The translations under genes were made by a program, and so were the position numbers. The notes under the pieces were generated by a model that was not told the DNA's origin, made no database searches, and saw only the letters and a program-made list of their open reading frames with translations. Positions 44,427 to 49,190 of a stretch of 49,190 nt of DNA are shown here, piece after piece. The stretch covers positions 1 through 49,190 of the forward strand of contig JAOARW010000103.1 of the NCBI GenBank assembly GCA_025210475.1, in the 5' to 3' direction. This DNA comes from Carboxylicivirga sp. Its GTDB lineage: Bacteria > Bacteroidota > Bacteroidia > Bacteroidales > Marinilabiliaceae. Numbering within the stretch: the stretch's first letter is position 1; the number at the start of each line of letters is the position of its first letter.

Positions 44427-45527
44427 TTACACATTAAAACGGAAGTGCATGATATCTCCGTCCTGAACAACGTATTCTTTACCTTCAACATTCATTTTAC
44501 CGGCTTCTTTACAAGCTTGTTCTGAACCTAATTCAGCAAAAACATCGTATTTAATTACTTCGGCACGGATAAATCCTTTTTCAAAATCAGTGTGGATAAC
44601 ACCGGCAGCCTGAGGAGCAAAATAACCTTTGTGGAAAGTCCAGGCACGTACTTCTTTTACACCCGCAGTGAAGTAGGTTTGAAGCTCAAGTAGGCTATAG
44701 GCCGAACGAATCAATTTTGCTACACCAGATTCTTTTAAGCCCATATCTTCCAAAAATTCCTGACGCTCTTCGAATGTTTCCAATTCAGCAATTTCTGATT
44801 CGGTCTTGGCAGCAATCATTAATATTTCAGCATTTTCATCCTTAACAGCTTCGCGAACCGCTTCAACATGTTGGTTGCCATCAATAACAGAATCTTCATC
44901 CACATTACAAACGTACATTACCGGTTTGTTGGTAAGCAAATAAAGGTCTTTGGTAACTTTTTCCTCGTGTTCGCTCAGTTCTACTGTACGGGCCGATTTG
45001 CCATTCTCAAAAGCCTCTTTGTAGCGGTAAAGTACTTCAACCAATTTCTTGGCATCCACATCTTTTGATGATTTAGCTGCTTTCTCCGTTTTTTGTAGAC
45101 GGGCTTCTACCGTTTCTAAATCTTTAAATTGAAGCTCCAGATCGATAATCTCTTTATCTCTCACCGGATTAACCGATCCATCAACGTGCGTTACGTTATC
45201 GTCGTCGAAGCAGCGCAAAACGTGGATGATAGCGTCTGTTTCGCGAATGTTAGCCAGAAATTTGTTTCCTAAACCTTCGCCTTTACTGGCGCCTTTTACC
45301 AATCCTGCAATATCAACAATTTCAACCGTTGTTGGTACCACACGCTCTGGCTTAACTAATTCCTCCAGTTTCACCAATCGCTCGTCAGGTACTGTTATTA
45401 CACCAACGTTTGGCTCAATGGTACAAAAAGGGAAGTTAGCCGATTGAGCTTTTGCATTTGATAAGCAATTAAATAAAGTTGATTTTCCTACGTTGGGCAA
45501 GCCAACGATACCGCACTGTAATGCCAT
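44427..45527 (-). CDS. ychF: YchF/OLA1-family P-loop ATPase, ribosome-associated
   Basis: The 366 residues have the P-loop GIVGLPNVGKSTLFN, the NFPFCTIEPNVG switch and DIAGLVKGASKGEGLGNKFL. The G4 position reads NVDE rather than NKxD, which in this family favours ATP over GTP. A C-terminal TGS domain ends in EGKEYVVQDGDIMHFRFNV. YchF links to ribosomes and stress responses in other bacteria. It is monocistronic. Confidence 0.95.
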   Translation of the reverse strand: MALQCGIVGLPNVGKSTLFNCLSNAKAQSANFPFCTIEPNVGVITVPDERLVKLEELVKPERVVPTTVEIVDIAGLVKGASKGEGLGNKFLANIRETDAIIHVLRCFDDDNVTHVDGSVNPVRDKEIIDLELQFKDLETVEARLQKTEKAAKSSKDVDAKKLVEVLYRYKEAFENGKSARTVELSEHEEKVTKDLYLLTNKPVMYVCNVDEDSVIDGNQHVEAVREAVKDENAEILMIAAKTESEIAELETFEERQEFLEDMGLKESGVAKLIRSAYSLLELQTYFTAGVKEVRAWTFHKGYFAPQAAGVIHTDFEKGFIRAEVIKYDVFAELGSEQACKEAGKMNVEGKEYVVQDGDIMHFRFNV

Positions 45528-45568
45528 TATATTATGTCTTAATTCGTTACTCGATTGTTTTCGAGCTG

Positions 45569-45601
45569 CAAAAGTAGTAGTTTTTTTTTATAAAGTATCA
45601 A
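45569..45601 (-). promoter_or_regulatory. Candidate ychF promoter
   Basis: On the minus strand, TTG (45601-45599), a 22-nt spacer and a perfect -7 TACTTTTG (45576-45569) followed by CAGC. The start codon is 41 nt downstream of the box. Confidence 0.5.
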
Positions 45602-45646
45602 GATGTAAGTAGTGAGTATCAAGATGATTAACATCTTCTAAATAAA

Positions 45647-45692
45647 AAGGATCGCATCTTTATGACCAGGTAGGCTTAAAAATGCGATCCTT
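45647..45692 (-). terminator. hutH terminator
   Basis: On the minus strand a perfect 11-bp stem AAGGATCGCAT / ATGCGATCCTT (45692-45682 and 45657-45647), with a 24-nt loop, continues into a TTTTTATT tract. The loop is long for a terminator. Next to it, AGTATCAAGATG occurs twice (about 45594-45605 and 45615-45626), and 45693-45720 (GCTGTTAGCTTGGAGCTATCAGCTG) is repeat-like. Confidence 0.65.
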
Positions 45693-45733
45693 AATGCTAG
45701 AGGCTGTTAGCTTGGAGCTATCAGCTGTATTTT

Positions 45734-47239
45734 TTATTCACCAAACTCGCCGAACTCTCCATTTTGAAGGAATTCAACGCTCTTCTCGATTTCCTTGTAC
45801 ATGATTTTGTCTTCTTTCACAAAGCCCACATACTCGCGGTATTGAGTTAAGAAATCTTCAAGGAAAGGAGATGTTTTTGCCGGACGACGGAAGTCCATTG
45901 CCTGTGAAGCATTGAATAGCTCTATTGCCAACACGCGTTCTACATTCTGTGCAATCTTCAGTGCTTTAGTAGCTGCGTTTCCACCCATACTCACGTGGTC
46001 TTCCTGCTCGTTGGACGATGGAATACTATCAACCGACGATGGTGTTGCCATCTGCTTATTCAAACTCACTATAGAAGCCGCAGAATACTGTGGAATCATA
46101 AAACCGCTGTTCAATCCAGGATTAGCCACAAGGAATTCAGGTAATCCGCGCTCGCCGGAGATTAAGCGATAGGTACGACGCTCAGAAATACTTCCTATCT
46201 CACTCATGGCAATCGATAAGAAATCCATTGCCAATGCCAATGGCTCACCATGGAAGTTACCCCCTGACACGATTAAGTCGTCCTCAGGGAATACCATTGG
46301 ATTATCGGTTACCGAGTTGATTTCGGTTAATACCACATTGGCCACGTAATTAATGGCATCTTTAATCGCGCCATGTACCTGTGGCACACATCGGAATGAA
46401 TAAGGATCCTGAACGTGTTTTTTCTCGCGCGTAATTAATTCACTGCCTTCAAGTATGGCTTTTACATTTCGAGCTGTTTCAATCTGGCCCTTGTGAGGAC
46501 GAACCGTGTGCAGTTGCGGGAAGAAAGGCTCAATACGACCATCAAAAGCATCCAGCGAAGTGGCCGCAATAATATCGGCATATTTTGATAGGCGGAAAGC
46601 TTTTAGTAAGGTATAAACAGCGTGTGAACTCATAAATTGCGTGCCGTTCAATAAAGCCAAACCTTCTTTAGCACCTAACTTGATCGGTTCCCAATTGTTT
46701 TCTTTTAATACATCAGCAGCCTGGCGCAATTCGCCTTTGTAATGTACTTCGCCTTCGGCAATTAGTGGTAAAAACAAGTGCGCTAATGGAGCTAAATCGC
46801 CCGATGCTCCTAATGAACCTTGTTCGAATACGATTGGATAAACACCATTGTTGAAGAAATCGCACAGGCGCTGAACAGTTTGTACCTGTACGCCTGAGTT
46901 ACCAATACTCAAGGCATGAATCTTCAACATCAACATCAATTTAACTACATCGCGGGGCACTTCGCGGCCAATGCCACAGGCATGACTCTTAACCAAATTC
47001 TCTTGTAATTTACTTAAGTCATCCGACGAAATTGAAATGTTACACAAAGAACCAAAACCGGTGTTGATACCGTAAACCGGGCCATCGTTGTTGGCTACCT
47101 TATTGTCGAGGTATTGCTTACAATGTTCAATACGTTTAATCGACTCTTCAGAAAGTTTCAGGTGATAGCCTTCGGTTAATATGGTTTCAATGATTTCGTA
47201 TGATAGAGGAGCTGGTGAAATTTCAAATATCTTTTGCAT
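45734..47239 (-). CDS. hutH: Histidine ammonia-lyase
   Basis: It deaminates L-histidine to urocanate, the first step of histidine breakdown. The 501 residues contain the self-forming MIO cofactor triad A145-S146-G147 in GSLGASGDLAPLAHL, VYGINTGFGSL with catalytic Tyr56, and later QEDHVSMGGNAATKAL. Other hut genes are not adjacent. Other aromatic ammonia-lyases or aminomutases share the MIO fold, but the overall match is to HutH. The next gene upstream on the strand is hisS, separated by 332 nt of repeat-like sequence. Confidence 0.9.
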   Translation of the reverse strand: MQKIFEISPAPLSYEIIETILTEGYHLKLSEESIKRIEHCKQYLDNKVANNDGPVYGINTGFGSLCNISISSDDLSKLQENLVKSHACGIGREVPRDVVKLMLMLKIHALSIGNSGVQVQTVQRLCDFFNNGVYPIVFEQGSLGASGDLAPLAHLFLPLIAEGEVHYKGELRQAADVLKENNWEPIKLGAKEGLALLNGTQFMSSHAVYTLLKAFRLSKYADIIAATSLDAFDGRIEPFFPQLHTVRPHKGQIETARNVKAILEGSELITREKKHVQDPYSFRCVPQVHGAIKDAINYVANVVLTEINSVTDNPMVFPEDDLIVSGGNFHGEPLALAMDFLSIAMSEIGSISERRTYRLISGERGLPEFLVANPGLNSGFMIPQYSAASIVSLNKQMATPSSVDSIPSSNEQEDHVSMGGNAATKALKIAQNVERVLAIELFNASQAMDFRRPAKTSPFLEDFLTQYREYVGFVKEDKIMYKEIEKSVEFLQNGEFGEFGE

Positions 47240-47515
47240 TTTTTAAAGCTTTTAGCTGCTGGCTTTTAGCCTTGATAACTATCGGGGCTATTGGCAGCTT
47301 GATTAGAAAACGGAATTCTTGTAGCTGGCACGAAATTGTTATTCGTGCCTGCGATTCGATAAGCACAGATTGAAAATCTGCGCTAGCAGGGAAGTTATAA
47401 CGAATATCACTACGATATGGCGTCATAACAAAAAGGTCTGCGACCTTCAGGGACAGCGGATGTCGCCGCCAAAGGAGATAAAAACGTGGTCTCTGTTTTT
47501 TAGAATTCTGCCCAT
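47240..47515. repeat. Cluster of four small palindromes (REP/MITE-like interspersed repeat)
   Basis: Four hairpins follow one another: GGCACGAA/TTCGTGCC (47327-47349, 7-nt loop), CAGATT/AATCTG (47366-47380, 3-nt loop), a longer imperfect one with GTTAT...ATATC / GATAT...ATAAC ends (47394-47429), and AAGGTC/GACCTT (47433-47447, 3-nt loop). A TTTTAGC-rich tract (47246-47270) lies near the hutH start. Translation of the minus strand gives PASADFQSVLIESQARI, which I recall as a recurring product of repeat elements in Bacteroidota. I treat it as a repeat, not a gene. Confidence 0.55.
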
Positions 47516-47551
47516 AAAAAAGCGGGGTAAGCAATTTGATGCCTACCCCGC
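47516..47551 (-). terminator. hisS terminator
   Basis: On the minus strand GCGGGGTA (47551-47544) pairs with TACCCCGC (47529-47522) across a 14-nt loop, followed by TTTTTT (47521-47516). It lies 21 nt beyond the hisS stop. Confidence 0.8.
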
Positions 47552-47571
47552 AAACATAGATAATTTCTTTA

Positions 47572-48936
47572 TTAAATGTTGATGACTTTAATCAATTCTT
47601 CAACACTTACTTTGCTTTGTTCGCCGCTTTCCATATTCTTAACGGTAACCACATTGGCATTGCGCTCTTCTTCGCCAGCCAGCAACACAAACGGAATTTC
47701 CTTTTTATTAGCGTAATTCATCTGCTTTTTCATCTTCACCGAATCGGGGAATAGCTCGGCATTGATACCTGTTTTTCGTACTTCTTTTAGGATGCGTAAG
47801 GCATACAATTCATCTTCGCCACCAAAATTAACGAACATCGCACGTGTTTTAGCACCATCGGCTTTGGGGAATAGCTCCAGCTGGTTCATCACATCGTAAA
47901 TGCGATCGGCACCAAACGAGATGCCAACACCCGAAACGTCTTTCAGTCCGAAAATACCAGTCAGGTCGTCGTAACGGCCACCACCGGTGATACTGCCTAT
48001 TTTTACATCTTTGGCTTTCACTTCAAAAATGGCTCCGGTGTAATAGTTTAAGCCGCGGGCTAATGTTAAGTCCAACTCAACTTCCAAATCAAGGTTTAAA
48101 GTATCCAGGTAGTTAAGTACTACTTCTAATTCGTCTACCCCTTTTAGGCCCACTTCTGAAGTGGCCAGTACTTCGCGCAGCTTAGCAATTTTATCGCGGT
48201 TCGAACCACTTAGCATGATAATGGGCTGGATGGTGTCAATCTTTTCCTGTGACAAACCTTTGGATGCCAGCTCTTCATTTACCTTGTCCAGGCCAATTTT
48301 ATCCAGCTTGTCAATGGCAACGGTGATGTCTACAATCTTATCCGAGGCATCAATAATTTCGGCAATACCCGATAATACTTTACGGTTGTTAAGCAATAAA
48401 GCCACATTGATGTTAAGCAAACGATACACTTCGTCAACAATTTGGATTAACTCCACTTCGTTTAACAAAGAGTTGCTGCCCACCACATCTACATCGCACT
48501 GGAAAAATTCACGATAACGCCCTTTTTGAGGACGGTCGGCACGCCAAACCGGCTGAATTTGGTAACGCTTAAACGGGAAACTGATTTCATTCTGGTGTTG
48601 CACCACAAAGCGCGCAAAAGGCACAGTTAAATCATAACGCAATCCTTTTTCACTTATCTGCGACATCACCTTGTTCGAAGCTTTTTCGGCCAGCAAGCTT
48701 TCATCTGCCTTCTTAAGGTAATCGCCCGAGTTTAGAATTTTGAATAACAGCTTATCACCTTCTTCGCCATATTTACCCAGCAAAGTGCTCAGGTTTTCCA
48801 TGGCAGGTGTTTCAATTGGCAAATAGCCATATTTTTGAAAGACTGATTTTACCGTATCAAAAATGTAATTGCGTTTCACCATTTCCACTGGTGAAAAATC
48901 CCTTGTTCCCTTTGGTATGCCAGGTTTTTGAGCCAT
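47572..48936 (-). CDS. hisS: Histidine--tRNA ligase
   Basis: This class II synthetase charges tRNA-His. The 454 residues have PGIPKGTRDFSPVEM at the N-terminus, motif 2 WRADRPQKGRYREFFQCDVD, the histidine-binding RGLNYYTGAIFEV, motif 3 GVGISFGADRIYDVM, and a C-terminal anticodon-binding domain (FVLLAGEEERNANVVTVKNM). Confidence 0.96.
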   Translation of the reverse strand: MAQKPGIPKGTRDFSPVEMVKRNYIFDTVKSVFQKYGYLPIETPAMENLSTLLGKYGEEGDKLLFKILNSGDYLKKADESLLAEKASNKVMSQISEKGLRYDLTVPFARFVVQHQNEISFPFKRYQIQPVWRADRPQKGRYREFFQCDVDVVGSNSLLNEVELIQIVDEVYRLLNINVALLLNNRKVLSGIAEIIDASDKIVDITVAIDKLDKIGLDKVNEELASKGLSQEKIDTIQPIIMLSGSNRDKIAKLREVLATSEVGLKGVDELEVVLNYLDTLNLDLEVELDLTLARGLNYYTGAIFEVKAKDVKIGSITGGGRYDDLTGIFGLKDVSGVGISFGADRIYDVMNQLELFPKADGAKTRAMFVNFGGEDELYALRILKEVRKTGINAELFPDSVKMKKQMNYANKKEIPFVLLAGEEERNANVVTVKNMESGEQSKVSVEELIKVINI

Positions 48937-48988
48937 ATCTGTAATTCTGTTTTGCTATTCGAAATTTGTTGGTTTGATTAAACCGGGG

Positions 48989-48996
48989 CAAAGATA
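48989..48996 (-). promoter_or_regulatory. Candidate -7 box for hisS
   Basis: TATCTTTG on the minus strand (48996-48989) matches TAnnTTTG perfectly and is followed by CCCCGG. No good -33 box is seen at the expected distance. The leader would be about 45 nt. Confidence 0.45.
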
Positions 48997-49136
48997 CTAA
49001 AAATGGAAAAACTGTTATAATGGCTTGTACGCATTGTATTCAGCTTTCGATAATTAGTTAATCCTTAACAACAATACAAGTCATTAATTATCAGCTGTTA
49101 ATCTGAATAATTAATGGCTTTTTAACATTCTTAATT

Positions 49137-49190
49137 GCAAGGTTTTTAGTAACTTAGAGTAAAACCTTGCAGAAATAATGAAAGGAAAAC
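49137..49190 (+). promoter_or_regulatory. Perfect 10-bp inverted repeat before a possible start codon at the window edge
   Basis: GCAAGGTTTT (49137-49146) and AAAACCTTGC (49161-49170) flank 14 nt that contain TAACTTAG (49150-49157), one base off a -7 box. ATG at 49178 opens a frame (M-K-G-K) that runs off the window. The stretch 48997-49136 shows nothing else. The repeat is placed like an operator or a leader hairpin. Confidence 0.4.

Noticed and set aside
47223..47534. 103-codon minus-strand frame between hutH and hisS
   Set aside because: It overlaps the hutH start and runs through the hairpin cluster. The hisS terminator stem lies inside or at its edge. The sequence looks like translated repeat rather than a protein.
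48161..48517. 118-codon plus-strand frame inside hisS
   Set aside because: It is antisense to hisS, low complexity, and has no family features.

Overview
The window looks like a Bacteroidota chromosome, probably Bacteroidales/Marinilabiliales-like. The grounds are few Shine-Dalgarno sequences, promoter-like -7 boxes of the TAnnTTTG type, zinc-free L36 and S14, L17 with an acidic tail, a Reg_prop (two-component propeller) sensor, and many Tat/lipoprotein sugar oxidoreductases. Assignment rests on reading protein motifs by eye; no search was run.

Left part (1-16.9 kb, accessory metabolism). A truncated IS5-type transposase end lies at the left border. It is followed by acetyl-CoA synthetase (acs) and a large membrane-tethered regulator with a degenerate PI-PLC-like domain, a LamG-like domain, one membrane segment and a SARP/BTAD-type DNA-binding region. 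Next is a seven-gene, same-strand cluster (5.0-13.5 kb): a NapC/NirT-like tetraheme cytochrome fused to an FGE/SUMF1-like domain, two Tat-exported Gfo/Idh/MocA oxidoreductases, a ThuA-domain lipoprotein, a DUF1080 (3-keto-disaccharide hydrolase) protein, a sugar isomerase/epimerase and a cytoplasmic Gfo/Idh/MocA oxidoreductase. I read it as an oxidoreductive (3-keto) glycoside-cleaving pathway with a built-in route to the quinone pool. A three-gene unit follows (13.6-16.9 kb): a polyprenol-type GT2, a GT-C membrane transferase with TPRs, and an 82-residue membrane microprotein.

Middle part (16.9-37.9 kb). fabD, with an unusually structured leader, and a secreted M28 peptidase lie on the minus strand. 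On the plus strand the str, S10, spc and alpha ribosomal operons run together from rpsL to rplQ, with fusA, secY, map, infA and rpoA included. tuf and adk are absent from their common positions.

Right part (38-49.2 kb). Enolase, a strikingly eukaryote-like citrate synthase and a 1115-residue propeller/SpoIIE phosphatase sensor are on the plus strand. ychF, hutH and hisS are on the minus strand. A chain of small hairpins that looks like an interspersed palindromic repeat lies between hutH and hisS. The window ends at a possible start codon preceded by a perfect 10-bp inverted repeat.

The most interesting region is the cytochrome-FGE fusion heading the keto-sugar cluster, followed by the membrane-tethered PLC/LamG/SARP regulator just upstream of it.
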